DNA of 64,000 bases from Panax quinquefolius (lineage: Eukaryota > Streptophyta > Magnoliopsida > Apiales > Araliaceae), in assembly GCA_020205615.1 (NCBI GenBank), contig CM035166.1, positions 86,322,862-86,386,861 on the forward strand. Reading direction: 5' to 3'. The translations under genes and the position numbers were made by a program. The notes under the pieces were generated by a model. The model saw only the letters and a list, made by a program, of their open reading frames with translations, was not told the DNA's origin and ran no database searches. Numbering within the stretch: position 1 is the first letter of the stretch; each line of letters opens with the position of its first letter. Below are positions 34,421 to 45,435 of the stretch, in pieces.

Positions 34421-34741
34421 TCACCATTTCAACTGGACACTTGGCTTCCTAGTACGACAAAATCTATCTAGGTGACCTTTTGTTCCACAATTGTAACACG
34501 TTTTGGACTGCTGCGCACAGTTTGGGCTGATGTGTCCCTCCCCTCCATATTTGAAGCATATGATAGGTGGTCCTTTTCCTTCCTTAACAACGGGTCCTTT
34601 TCCGTCGTTCGCCATTTGATCGGTGTTGTTGTTCACCTGAGGATTATTGTCTTCCTGATGCACATTATCCTGGGTGTTGATCTGTGGTGACTCAACGGTC
34701 TCCTGTGCTCCATTGCTATTCTCAACATTCTCGATTGTCAT
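34421..34741 (-). CDS. Shortened gag of element E: N-terminus joined to zinc knuckles
   Basis: From the ATG at 34741 (MTIENVENSNG) the frame runs about 106 residues. After ~45 residues of Asn-rich N-terminus (NNNTDQMANDG) it passes in frame directly to the nucleic-acid-binding region: one knuckle CFKYGGEGHISPNC, with the second Cys replaced by Tyr, and a complete CCHC knuckle CYNCGTKGHLDRFC. The central gag core, present in A around 18373-18555, is missing without loss of frame. It would bind RNA but not assemble a particle, if expressed. Confidence 0.7.
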   Translation of the reverse strand: MTIENVENSNGAQETVESPQINTQDNVHQEDNNPQVNNNTDQMANDGKGPVVKEGKGPPIICFKYGGEGHISPNCAQQSKTCYNCGTKGHLDRFCRTRKPSVQLKW

Positions 34742-34929
34742 TTTCGAACACTGCCACAAAACAAGGGTTAATTGACATGCCACATAATATCCCTATATTC
34801 TGACCGACCATTTAAATACCAAATAAACTTAGGTAGGTTATACTAGTGAAGGAATTTCCTGTCTCTCCCTTCCTAGGTCTTTGTCTCACATCTCACCAGG
34901 ATCATATCCTAAGCTTTGATATTTAATCA

Positions 34930-35378
34930 TGACGCCCCCAAAATAGGTATACATCACCCATTCTGAGTCGCCAAATACATGGTACAGAATACAAATACAA
35001 ACTTAAATATACAACATGAGCTGTGAGTTTTAATACAAATATTGTCTTCTAGACAGTATTCAAACTTAAATGGAGTCCTCAATACATTTATTATCACACT
35101 ATTTCATAGAATAGTGAGGACTACTACTGCAAACATCTGGACCGTCACTCCATTCCCCGACTAGTCCCGGCTACATTCTCATTTCCTGAAGAGAACAATG
35201 AAAGCAAAAGGGTGAGCTCAACTAGCCCAGTAAGAAATATTATGACTAAGATAATGCAGAATAATTTATCGTTAGCCTTCAATAGTGTTAAACTGATAAA
35301 ATATAACAAACATCAAGTTTAACTACAGCGGAACAAACAATCCATTAGAAGAGTCAAGTAGAGCATAAAATCTACTAT
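34930..35378 (-). repeat. Truncated 5' LTR of element E
   Basis: About 450 bp match the U5 end of the A-type LTR (GACGCCCCC.., ATACATGGTA, GGGTGAGCTCAACTAG). The rest, including promoter and hairpin array, is missing. Confidence 0.85.
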
Positions 35379-35952
35379 ATATTAACGCCATCCTCCACTT
35401 ACGATTTTTTCATAGTACAGTTGTTGTGATTTTTTTATAGTACAGTTGGTAGCCAAACATTCATACCAAGGTAACCAATTTAGTGTTATTAGGTTTTTAA
35501 TTTATTTTTAAAAAATCTATTATAGATTTTTTTTTATTTAATAGTGCAGTTGGTAGCTAACACTTTATACAAATGTAACTAATTCAGTTTTATTAGGTTA
35601 CCAATTAATTAAAAAAAATCTATTGTAGATTTTGTTTATAATGCAGTTGGTAGCCAAACTTTAATACAAAGGTAACCAATTCAGTTTTATTGGGTTACCA
35701 ATTAATTATAAAAATTTATTATAGATTTTTTTTATATATGTATTTGGTAGCCAAACATTAATACAAATGTAACCAACAAAAACTAAAATTATTACCTTTG
35801 AAAGTTTTGGTTACCAAACTCGCATTGAAATTTTCTGTTACCCACAAAAACTAAAATGGTTACCTTTCAGATAAATATTTGGATACCAAATCGCACACTA
35901 AAATTTATCTTTTTTTCCTTTTAATTTCTGAACTAAATCAACCTTCGTCACA
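35379..35952. repeat. Tandem repeat, 97-104-bp period, four units
   Basis: TTGGTAGCYAAAC marks units at about 35446, 35550, 35647 and 35744. Each contains GGTAACCAATTCAGTTTTATT and a TCTATTATAGATT palindrome. Degenerate half units continue to about 35910 (GGTTACCAAACTCGCA and similar). The class is unknown; it may be the end of a DNA transposon or a minisatellite. Confidence 0.75.
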
Positions 35953-36075
35953 ATGGTAGCTGTGGTAGTAATGGATAAGGAGATCGGCATCCATGGTGTT
36001 GAAGCGGCGGAGAAGAAGAGGAGGAAGATGACGTTGCCAAACTTTGAATATTTGAATTTTAATTATTATTTTTGA
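35953..36075 (+). other. Short basic open frame, 40 codons, doubtful
   Basis: An ATG at 35953 opens a frame with MVAVVVMDKEIGIHGVEAAE, then KKRRK, ending TGA at 36073. It sits in a locally GC-richer island (CGGCGGAGAAGAAGAGGAGG) flanked by very AT-rich DNA. It may be the start of a gene picked up by the neighbouring repeat unit. Probably not a gene by itself. Confidence 0.2.
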
Positions 36076-36309
36076 ATTTGAATTTGTTGTTAGATCCACG
36101 ATATTTGAATTTGAATTATTAATTATGGTAGTTATTTCTCCTTGATTTTAGGTTTTCTTATTATTATGAATTGAATCCTAATTGCATACTAATTCCCTAA
36201 ATTAAGGAATCATAATTGCACTAATATTGTAAATAAATATAGAAAGTGTATTAATTGTGTAAATATTTTATGAGTGCACTAATAGTGTAATTACTTTCTA
36301 AAAGTTGTA
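36076..36309. other. AT-rich spacer
   Basis: Nothing recognisable apart from A/T runs and a repeated ATTGTGTAA/AGTGTAATTA theme. Confidence 0.4.
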
Positions 36310-37084
36310 TATTATTGTAAAGGATCCATACTTAATTATAAATCTTAAGTTATTTAATTTATTTCATTAATAAATTAAATATACTTAATTTATTATTATT
36401 AAGCCAATCACTTCTAAAATCATATTTCTCCATTTTGTGGTGTGATCATCTAGGTTCAATATTGCTTCAAGAAGTAGAATAAATAAATTAGAACTATTCT
36501 AATATTATTCATAATAAATTAAACTCCTATAATTCAAATATAAATAAATTATTCTACATCATGAGTGACACCTTATAAATAATGTATCATGACTATCCGG
36601 ATAATATGAATTCAATATTAATCACAAAGAATATAAAGAACCTATTATGTGAATAGTTACCATACAATTCAATTCTTCTACCGTATAATGTCCCGATTAA
36701 ACACAAGACATAGAATTACTGACAAGTCTTATTTATTTAATCTTATGCATTTCGATTCAAAATGCCCAACTCTAATTAATGTAAATTAGAAACTCCTTTC
36801 TAATTTCCATTCTACCTTGGCCAAGGATTTCTGAGTTGTCATTCATCGAATCGCATAGGACATTCTCTTCCTTTACTGGAAGTGATAGATCCTTTGTTGA
36901 TCATTTACCTACCTCCATATATACTTTATTATACCCAAACATACCCTACAACATACCTCAGAAGGATACTAAAATGTCGGTAAAATCATTATGGACCTCA
37001 CCATGTCCAATAAGGTATCATTTTTCCTTTAAGATACATCAATCAATCATTGCGTACCAAGAGGCGTCCATTTTGAGAAAATAA
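36310..37084 (-). repeat. LTR fragment of a second copia element
   Basis: This stretch is colinear and clearly homologous, with many changes, to about 32080-32760 of the first copia LTR (TATGGTGTGA.., GTTGTCATTNATCGAATC, TTATTATACCCAA). Both ends are missing. It directly adjoins integrase sequence, so most of pol has been deleted. Confidence 0.65.
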
Positions 37085-38463
37085 TTTAAGATGATCTAGA
37101 AACTTATTGCACAAGTATTTCTTCCTCGATCTAATCGAAGAATCCTAATACTTTGCCAATTGGTTTCACTTCTGAATTCTTTAAACATTTCAAACGATCC
37201 AGACTTATATTTCATTAAATACACATATTCAACTCTTTGAATGATCATCTCCTTTTCTTTTAGTAGTTTGTTCAATTTGCAAAATTATTTTCATTTGAGT
37301 CAAGTATACAAAGTCCATTAAGTAATCTTCCAGTTCCAAACAAAACATTATTATTATTATAAATAGAAAAACCATTGTTCCTAAATATAATTCCAAAACT
37401 TCATTGTCTAACAACAGAATAGAAATAATGTTTCTAATTAGAACTAGAACATAATAACAACTTATTAACTTAATAGATTTTCCCGTAAGCAATGCTAATC
37501 AATAAGCTCATACAGTTAATGTAGCAATATTTGCTCCATTTCTCACTCGTAGGACGACCTCATCATTGTTCAGATTTCTACTTCTGCTTGGTCCCTACAT
37601 AAATCTGTATTTATGAGAACTAAGTTGATATCCAATTTCCAAGTAGAACCATGACTTATAGAAAGATTTATTTCAATCATGAATAAACCTATATATGTAA
37701 TCGAAGATTCACTAAACTTATTCTGGTTAGCTTTTACAAGACATTTCTTGCAGTTAGTTTTCCAGTGTCTAGGCTTATTGGAGTGGAAGCAAACTCCTTT
37801 GTTATCAGTATAAATTTTGTTCTTATTGTCCTTTGTATTTGCCTTTTCTTTTGCCTTCTTTGAATTGTTCTTCTTTTTAGAAGATCCTTTGGCCCTCTTC
37901 CTGTCTTCCACTTCTTGGAAGAATCATCTACCAGTAAGAATTGGTCTTTCTTGGGTGAAAAAGACTCTTGGTAGTTTTCAACATGTTAAACAAATCAGGC
38001 AGGTTGATATCTAGTTTGCTCATGTGAAAATTCACAACAAATTGTGAGAAGGAGTTCGAGAGTTACTACAAGATCAAATCTTGGCTCAACTCTCCATCCA
38101 TTTAAAAACTAGTAATCCAAATTTTTGAATCAGATTGATTATCTTAAGGACGCGAGTTTATACTATATTGTTATCAACCATTCTAGATTGGAAGAGATCC
38201 TTAGATATTTGATATCTAGCAGTCCTACTTTCCTCACCATTCAACTACTTGAAGTGTAGGATTATAGTAAGAGCATCCATAATTTCATGCTGAAGTTGAA
38301 GCTCATTACTCATGGATGCGAGCATGCATTGAGCCAACTGTGCATCATCTTGCCACTTTCTAAAAGTAGCAATCTCTTCCTCAAAGACATCGTCTGCAAC
38401 CATTGCAAGGATATGTGTATTAAGGACATAAGATAACTTTTCAGCCTTGAGAGCTATTCTCAA
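37085..38463 (-). pseudogene. gag, protease and integrase scraps of the second copia element
   Basis: Reading the minus strand: a gag piece (38245-38463) contains LAQCMLASMSNELQLQHEIM, typical of copia gag. Next is a Lys-rich piece with a damaged CCHC knuckle (37570-37911; CFHSNKPRHWKTNC, second Cys is Ser). A protease/pre-integrase piece (37229-37492; SCYYVLVLIRNIISI) follows, then integrase from about 37085 to 37250 (YVYLMKYKSGSFEMF, with LRLDRGR). Reverse transcriptase and RNase H are absent. Frames are broken several times. This is an old inactive copy. Confidence 0.7.
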
Positions 38464-39311
38464 ATTCCTTAACCAATCCGTTTAATTAGGTTCAGATAAC
38501 TTTTAGCATCTAATATACTGCATAGTGATAGTGAATTAGACATTTGTAAAATTCTATAAATGAATTTGTAATTTAATAACATTAGCATGCATTCTTTTAT
38601 TAATCACCAGATTAATTTAGGTCTTTATTAAAATGGTGTCTCCCACTATTTCTTCAAACTATATAACCCTCTTTTATATACAGTTCGACAGATTTTATAT
38701 TGGTGACTTTGTAAAATATGCTTAGTGAGAAACGATCTAATTGCAATAAATATATAGCCTTGTGTGTGCACAACAAACTACATATTTATTCAAAAGGTGG
38801 ACAACTCTTGTCGATTACATCTCCATGTAACTCCTTTTATTTATTTTGCCTCTTAGATTATAATGGCCAAGTGTGTGCACATCTGAACTAAAATAATCTA
38901 AGTTAAGTTAAACCCAACATTTTCATATAAGTGAAGAGAAAAATACAATCCTTGTGTGTGCACAACAAAACGAAATTATTCAATTCCTTATAAACATCCA
39001 ATGTAATAAAACAACATCTCAAATATTTAATACTTGCTTTGTGTGTGCATAACAAACTCATATTAAATATTAGATACTCTATTACTTTACTATGATAGAA
39101 GGCTATGTTCGACATTCTCCTATGTCTTTGAACGTACTCAAGTTAATATATTATCTTTTTGAGGGTTTTGTTATTAATTATTCTCATCTTGATTAGCGCG
39201 CATGCAAATATATATATAGAAATACGCGTCATATTAAACATACATCAACATGTATAATAATATATATACTATATAATTAGCATGCATATGTAGAATACTA
39301 TATTCTACCTG
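38464..39311 (-). mobile_element. Leader of the second copia element
   Basis: This is non-coding and AT-rich, with four CTTGTGTGTGCACAACAAAC-like strings (near 38760, 38870, 38953, 39040). The last ~40 bases match the first ~50 bases of the window. The expected primer site and LTR are missing; homology stops at about 39311. Confidence 0.55.
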
Positions 39312-40040
39312 GGATGATGTAATAACCAAGAACTTTAAGTCACTTTGTAAGTATATTATTGATATTATAAATTTTGTGTCATATAGTGAGTAAATATGTG
39401 ATGACATATGTGGGAAGGAGTATAGCTAAATAAATATATATCATATGTGTTGATACATATACTTACTGATTATATGAATTGAATTAAAAAGGAAGCCACA
39501 TAACCTAATTATACATTAGGTGAGGTAATTAAATAACCTAAGTGTTATGGTATTAAAGAAATGTTAGTATTTAAAATGTATACTAACCTAAGAGGTTAAT
39601 TTTATTCATCTCAATTGCTTATTTATTTCAAACCTAGTTAAAGAGAACCTAATTAGGTTATAAGTTAAAGGGTCATGAGTAAGTATTTAAATCCCAAAAG
39701 ATGGGGATAGAAATCCTAAATGAACAATTAGGGTAAGAGAGATCAAAGTAATGGACTATGTTTCTCACATGGCCCAAATAATTAATTAGGAAGCCCAAAG
39801 GAATTAAATTAAAGAACCAATCCTTAGCCCAATTATGTAAAGACATTTTAGGTATTTGATTAATCAAATTGGGCATAAAGAAAATAAAGCAAAAATGGCT
39901 AGTTGATTTGATACTTAAGTTTTCATAAGTGGTAAACTAATCTCTCTTTTTATCTTAAGCTCTTACACAAAGTACATGGGTGTCAAACTCCCATTGGTGG
40001 GAAATCCTAATCTAGATTATATGTAATCATAAAAGATAAG
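39312..40040. other. Unassigned, possible gypsy LTR fragment
   Basis: It starts TGTAATAACCAAGAAC a few bases after the copia boundary, a style of start common in chromovirus LTRs. No matching partner, primer site or coding sequence is visible. It ends where the Tat-type LTR begins. Confidence 0.3.
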
Positions 40041-41236
40041 TGTAGACACGAAATTTTCAGTACTACTGTCACTAACATTGCAGGAGGACAGATTCATCTT
40101 TTAAGAGAGAAACCTGAAAGACAATCCATATCCATACCGGATACTACCGGAAGTTCAGCATCAACCCCGGATAACATTCTAGGAGTAACAATTCCAACCT
40201 CGGAGATAACCCCGAGGCGTGAAGATCCAATACCGGAACACACACCGGAGAAGACCGATTAATCTCAGAGATAACCCCGAGGTATCCAGTCTCCGTCCCA
40301 ACCATGGGAATAGCCACCAACCTTGGTGATAACCCTAAGGAATGCAGTTTTGGCGATAACCCAGGAAATGCTTGTTTCAAATGCAACCAGCTTCAATCTC
40401 GGTGCTCACAATGAGATACACTGCACCAACCCAGCGATAACATCGGGAAGACAGGCGCACCTCAAAGATGACAAGGACCTTCAACAATTGCAGCAGCCCA
40501 ATCTAAGCGAAGTCTGAGCAATGTCTGCTTTATCAGCCCAATCTGGCGATAACACCGGTGAGGGGCAACATCGTCTTCTAGCTAACGCGATGCCACGCCA
40601 CGTCGTCTCAACAACTCTATGCAACGATGTCCCACAAGGCTAACCAATCCCGAGTGACTATTGTCCGGTAGTAGCGGATGAAAGTCAAGCTTCAAGACCG
40701 GAGGGCATCGTCCCCATCTTCAATGACTTCGCATAAACTCTAATCCCATGCCATCGCATAACTCTCGACAAACCGGGGTCCAAAATAGTCCCAGATACCT
40801 CAAACGGATGTCCGGATTGCACTTCGAAAGTTCGAGTGGACATTACGATTGTTCGAGTGCACGATTTGAGACGACCGACTAAAAAACCTGGCCCACGGGT
40901 TGCCTCTGTACACCATGCTAAATTGTTTATAAATAGAGGGCTTGGTGCCCATTTTGCAAGAGAAAAGGTGAGGAATCCTCACCAATTTGCTCAAGACTCA
41001 CCCCATGCAAGGTACTTTCCCTTTAAACACTGTTAGCTCATATATAGCCCTTTGTACCTACAAAAGTCGGGTTTACCCACTCTAAATATATAGAAGTCTT
41101 CTTTGGCGTCGGTTGTAAGCCTTTCTCACACACTTTAGAGTCTTTTCTTCATCTCTCGCACACACCCTTCTACACGTTGAAAGTCGTGTTGCTTGCTTTT
41201 GCCTTGGGACTTTCTATTCGTGGTTTCATTTTCATC

Positions 41237-41291
<55 letters not shown>

Positions 41292-41359
41292 CATATATAT
41301 TAACTAACATCATCGAAGTTATGCCTCGATTGAGCCTGAACTTGATGCGAGCATTTATT

Positions 41360-41413
<54 letters not shown>

Positions 41414-42687
41414 TTATATATATTAACTGTGTGTGTCTGACTTCACTCGATGAGCCTGGATTTTACATCCGGTGCGTTTATTCGCTTTTATATATATAAT
41501 TATATATATGAACTGTGGTCGAACTCTATTCGATGAGCCTGGATTTTACATCCGGTGCGTTTATTGCTTTTATATATATATATATATATATATTGTCCCA
41601 CCTGGAGTTTATTTCGTGGTGGTTGATCGCTTTTCTGACTTTCTTTACGTTTCATTCCCGCCTCGAGTTTACTTCGTGGCGATTGATCGCTTTTATGACT
41701 TTTATTTACATTTTGTCCCTTTCGAGTTTCCTTCGTCGCGCCAATCGTATTCTGACTTTATTTAAGTTTCATTCACTTTGGAGTTTCCTCCGTTCTTTGT
41801 TGATAGCTTTTACTGACTTTATTTACATTTTGATCCCCACGGAGGTGCTTCGTGGTTGGTGATCATGTCTCGTATATATATATTTATAGCTTTTATATAT
41901 ATAATTGCTATCGCTTTCATATAAATTGCAGATTGCATGCTTTAGGAATCATGTGATCACAGATTCATCCCATTGAATCTAGATTCGGTTCCGTGATGGA
42001 CATTTTCAAATCGTAGTGACTTTGTAAATTATTCTCATGGTGTCTAAATTTCCTCGAGATGGTTTCCATACCCACGAGGAAGTCGACATTATTTTGTATA
42101 TTATTTTCATACGGATGCCTCGTGATCTCATCAAATAAAATCAATCAAGTCAATAACACTTAATCAAATGTGAGTGTAAAAGGTCTCAATTACTATTGAG
42201 CATCGTGGTTTGAAAAACCTTTTTATAAAACATCATTGCTATATCTCGCTAAAAATTGATTTTTACATAAATTCAAACCTCGTATATAGGTTCGAACGAG
42301 GCCTCACACTACTTCCAAATAACAAAGATATCGACCTACACACACACACATTCGGATAATAGTTTCTTGAAAAGAGGCGGTCACCGTGGTAATGACGGAT
42401 GTCGGGGGTGCCTAACACCTTCCCCCAAGATAACCAAGTCCACGGACCCTAATGAATCTCGATTTCACCGAATTCGTTTAGTAGTGTCACATCACCGGGT
42501 CAATGTGCAAACCTTTTCTCCATTGTGTTGGTACAACCATTTAAAAACCAATGGCGACTCTTAACAATCCATCATCGACATTATACATATGGACCTTTTC
42601 ACTTATTTTTTCAAACAAATCTCACCTAAAATGAGAACACCAAAGAACAAGTAACTGAAAGGGACATCTAAAAATCCAGACGTCGAT
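40041..42687 (+). repeat. 5' LTR of the Tat-type element
   Basis: It starts TGTAGACACGAAATTTTC; the end is set by the primer site and is approximate. It contains seven GATAAC-centred repeats between 40165 and 40560 (best copies GAGATAACCCCGAGG). A TATA box lies at 40928-40935, and (TA)n runs lie at about 41239-41287 and 41367-41410. Three units with GAGCCTG..GCGTTTATT are at about 41330, 41453 and 41536. A ~60-bp tandem repeat, five copies, is marked by GAGTTTNCTTCGT at about 41604, 41664, 41723, 41780 and 41841. Confidence 0.75.
40928..40935 (+). promoter_or_regulatory. TATA box of the Tat-type LTR
   Basis: TATAAATA lies in GTTTATAAATAGAGGGC, a strong plant-type TATA context, with CTTGCTC/CTCACC-type sequence shortly downstream. 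Confidence 0.65.
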
Positions 42688-42705
42688 GTGGCGACTCTCT
42701 TGGGA
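42688..42705 (+). promoter_or_regulatory. Primer-binding site of the Tat-type element
   Basis: TGGCGACTCTCTTGGGAC closely matches the Arg-tRNA-type site of Ogre/Tat elements. A partial copy, TGGCGACTCTTAAC, lies upstream at about 42551. Confidence 0.75.
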
Positions 42706-43389
42706 CTCCAAAGAAGAGGACTTAAGCCGCTATTTTAATAATTTCGAAACTGTTATCTACTTGTGTGTGGATGTTGCATTTACATTTGATGAATGTGTAC
42801 GAATGCATTTCCTTATTGCACTTAGTGCTTCGCACCATAACTGCTTGTGATATTAGTGCTTCGCACCATATCTGCTTGTGATATTTGTGCTTCGTACATG
42901 TCATCATTTTTCATACGGTGAGACGCGATGTATGTGAATGTATGTTGTGTGGTCCCTCTACCAGGAGGCTATCCCGTCTGTGTTTGATTACTGGACTCGT
43001 GAGAAGACTAATTCTCTGAGGCTCATGAAAGGGACCACCCAAATTCGGCCCATTGAAAGAAATAGGATTAACTTCCCGTCAAGTAGATCATGCGATGATT
43101 TGGGAACCTTCATGCCAAAAAGCCGCGAGAGTAACCTAAGATAGGTCAGCCTCTGATAAACCCAAAACGAAGGAAAGTCTCTTCATGCTCTCATTTCAAT
43201 TACTTGTAAACACAATTAATTGTAATTTCATTCCATATATATCTCCATATAATAAGAAATATGAAGAAATGTGTACACATACATATTAACATGCTACAAA
43301 AACAGCTGACATCCGTTTTGCAGGATAAAATTCCTAAAATGGACACATCACATAACATGTTATTATATACATTCCCTAAAGACTAAACT
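42706..43389 (+). other. Untranslated leader of the Tat-type element
   Basis: No supported open frame. It holds a repeat of TTAGTGCTTCGCACCATA with TCTGCTTGTGATAT (about 42822 and 42858). Long leaders are usual in this lineage. Confidence 0.45.
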
Positions 43390-44828
43390 ATGCAAGTCTT
43401 TCGCGGGGAATCAATCAGACCTACTACCCGTTCAAAGTCCAAAAAGGCAACAGGCCTACAGTTAATCATGTCGTCATCCGACCAGACTGAACTTAATCCA
43501 GTTTCTCGCAAAGAATTTGACGGATTATGCAAACAAATTACAGATTTGGTTGTTCTACTCAAAGAATTACACCAGTCTACACAGGGTCAGAAAATACCCG
43601 TACATGTTGAATCCTCTTTACAAGGGGAACCCAGGTCATTACAATACCTGAACTGCAGTTGGATACGACCAACAAAACTCATGATGTTGCCCATCCCATC
43701 GGAGATCCGCACATCGGTGACATCAAAAGAAAGTCCTCCGAATGGAAGAGACCCTTCACGCTTATCAAAGGAATTGGAACACACGGGAGTGTTTCATATA
43801 TCTTCGATCTGTGTATTTTCCGGTGTTCATTATCCGAGAAAAATTTAAAACTCTCGACTTTGAAAAATACGACGGGTTGGGGAGATCCTTACACACATTT
43901 AAAGGTGTTTATTGGAGAACTTGGTTCTTATGCAGAGGATGAAAAGCTCGTAATGCAATTATTCCAAAAGAGTCTAACCGAGAAGCCCGCTCGTGGTACA
44001 CAAGATTAGACAACTCCAAAATCCATAGGCGGGAAGAGCTAGCACATGCTTTCCTCACTCAATACAACTTTCAAACTCGGATGGCTCTCGATCGCAGATC
44101 AAATTACCAAGATCAAGAAACAATCTAACGAAGTCTTCGAGAGAGTACGCCAGAGGTGGAGACGCCTGCCCCCAAGTTAGTCCTTCCATTTACGTAATCG
44201 TAAATGGTCATGACTTTCATACATACAAGAAGCTCCTTCTATGAGAGAGTTTTAGCCTAAGATCGGCAAACCATTATCTGAAATGGTCAAACATGGGGAG
44301 ATGGCCGAGATGGGATTGAAGTCAGGAAAGATTCAAGACCTAGTCAGATTCAAAGTCTGTTCTACGATCACATCCAATCTGGAAATTATGGGAACAACCC
44401 CTGACGGGTCCATAAAAAGAAAGAAGAAGATGTTTCCCTGATACTACAGGGTCAAAAAGGCAATCAGAACATGCCTATTCAAAGGAGAAACTACACTCCC
44501 TTTCCAGCACAGTTTACAAACCCTCCAATACGAAAAAGGTGGAGAAGTCAAATGCCCTCGAGTGTTTACACCTTTAGGGGATACCCTCGAGAACATTTTA
44601 AATATTCTGACAACACAGAAGAAAATTACACATCTTCTTCCACCAGCCAGCCCAAATGGACGGGGTTTCAATGCTGCTCGGAAGTGTGCTTATCATGTCG
44701 GGGCACCTGGACATGATACTCAGGATTGTTGGGCCTTGAAACACAAGTTCCAGGACCTGATAGACAATGGAGAGATCGTGGTCACTAAACCAGATCAGCC
44801 TCACGTTCAAGACAACCCTCTTCCTTAA
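43390..44828 (+). pseudogene. gag of the Tat-type element, frameshifted
   Basis: The ATG at 43390 opens a 152-codon frame with an N-terminal TTRSKSKK stretch and a predicted helix (EFDGLCKQITDLVVLLKELH). The gag core then appears in other phases: FEKYDGLG, then HLKVFIGELGSYAEDEKLVM (from about 43895), then a WYTRLDNSK-type block at about 43995. The C-terminal Tat mark CAYHVGAPGHDTQDCWALKH is at about 44685-44750. At least three frameshifts and a stop separate the blocks. Gag would form the particle; the block order and the HDTQDCWALKH signature place it in the Tat lineage rather than the chromoviruses. Confidence 0.75.
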
Positions 44829-44849
44829 CACAAAGAAGAAGAGGTTAAC

Positions 44850-45197
44850 ATGATAAATTGGAGTAATGGACAAAATTCCAATTTTAACTGTGAATCCTCC
44901 CAAACCCTCAAAGACGGTGATGACAAATGGGATTATGCCAAGTTCCAGTTCACAATGGAACGAAAGAAGAAAGCTCTATGCAAACACATTGAGCAATTGG
45001 CGGAATTGGTGACTTATCAGCATCAAGTGACTCGTCAGTTAATAAGCCAGGAGCATGCCAGTCTCTTACCTATTGTCATGAATATTCTCTCGTCACTTTC
45101 AGAAAACGAAATGCTGGAAGACAAAGTGATAAAGAGAGCAAATGCCAAAGCCCATCGGGATTTTTCCAACAAAAGGGAATTCACTTATTTGCGTTAG
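44850..45197 (+). CDS. Open frame following Tat-type gag, unknown
   Basis: A frame of 115 codons starts MINWSNGQNSNFNCESSQ. Its second half is helical and charged (MERKKKALCKHIEQLAELVTY onward), which suggests a coiled coil. It ends in the junction to Tekay-type sequence, so its natural end is lost. It could be the gag-to-protease spacer or an extra ORF of the Tat element. I do not recognise it. Confidence 0.4.
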   Translation: MINWSNGQNSNFNCESSQTLKDGDDKWDYAKFQFTMERKKKALCKHIEQLAELVTYQHQVTRQLISQEHASLLPIVMNILSSLSENEMLEDKVIKRANAKAHRDFSNKREFTYLR

Positions 45198-45435
45198 AAC
45201 CAGACGAGATAGCCGAAGATTAACGTACGAAGAAGTACCTGTTAAGATCTTGGATAGGAAAGAGCATGTCCTACGCACCAAGGTTATACCACAAGTTAAG
45301 GTTTTATGGAGAAACCATGCTATTGAAGAAATGACCTTGGAGTTGGAATCAGAAATTAAAGCGAGGTATCCTCACCTTTTGAAACACTGTATCGTATGTC
45401 AATTTCGAGGACGAAATTTCATAAGGAGGGGAGGT
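45194..45435 (+). pseudogene. Chromodomain-like tail of a Tekay-type pol fused behind the Tat fragment
   Basis: From TTAGAACCAGACGAG the sequence follows the A-type integrase tail (LTYEEVPVKILDRKEHVLRT, then KVIPQVKVLWRNHAIEE, ESEIKARYPHLL), after a one-base frame slip near 45220. It ends in the polypurine tract AAGGAGGGGAGGT at 45423-45435 and LTR B. It has no upstream pol. In chromoviruses this tail follows integrase and is thought to read heterochromatin marks. Confidence 0.82.

Larger units (their letters stand above)
33263..35378 (-). mobile_element. Element E: Tekay-type gypsy remnant interrupted by copia
   Basis: Visible on the minus strand: truncated 5' LTR (34930-35378), a degraded primer site, shortened gag, protease, and reverse transcriptase cut by the copia LTR at 33263. 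The remainder of pol should lie to the left of the window, beyond the rest of the copia element. The LTR stops abruptly at CTACTAT (35378), where unrelated repeat sequence begins. Confidence 0.85.
40041..45193 (+). mobile_element. 5' part of a Tat/Ogre-type gypsy retrotransposon
   Basis: A long LTR (40041 to about 42687) is followed by TGGCGACTCTCTTGGGAC, which fits the Arg-tRNA-like primer site known for Ogre/Tat elements. A long untranslated leader and a frameshifted Tat-type gag come next. Protease and pol are missing: at about 45194 the sequence changes to the 3' end of a Tekay-type pol. GC content is visibly higher than in the Tekay-type parts. Confidence 0.8.

Noticed and set aside
39312..40040. 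A definite gypsy LTR
   Set aside because: Only the start resembles an LTR; no partner, primer site or polypurine tract is visible, so it is listed as unassigned.
41177..41440. Open frame with long Tyr-Ile runs
   Set aside because: Produced by the (TA)n microsatellites of the Tat-type LTR.
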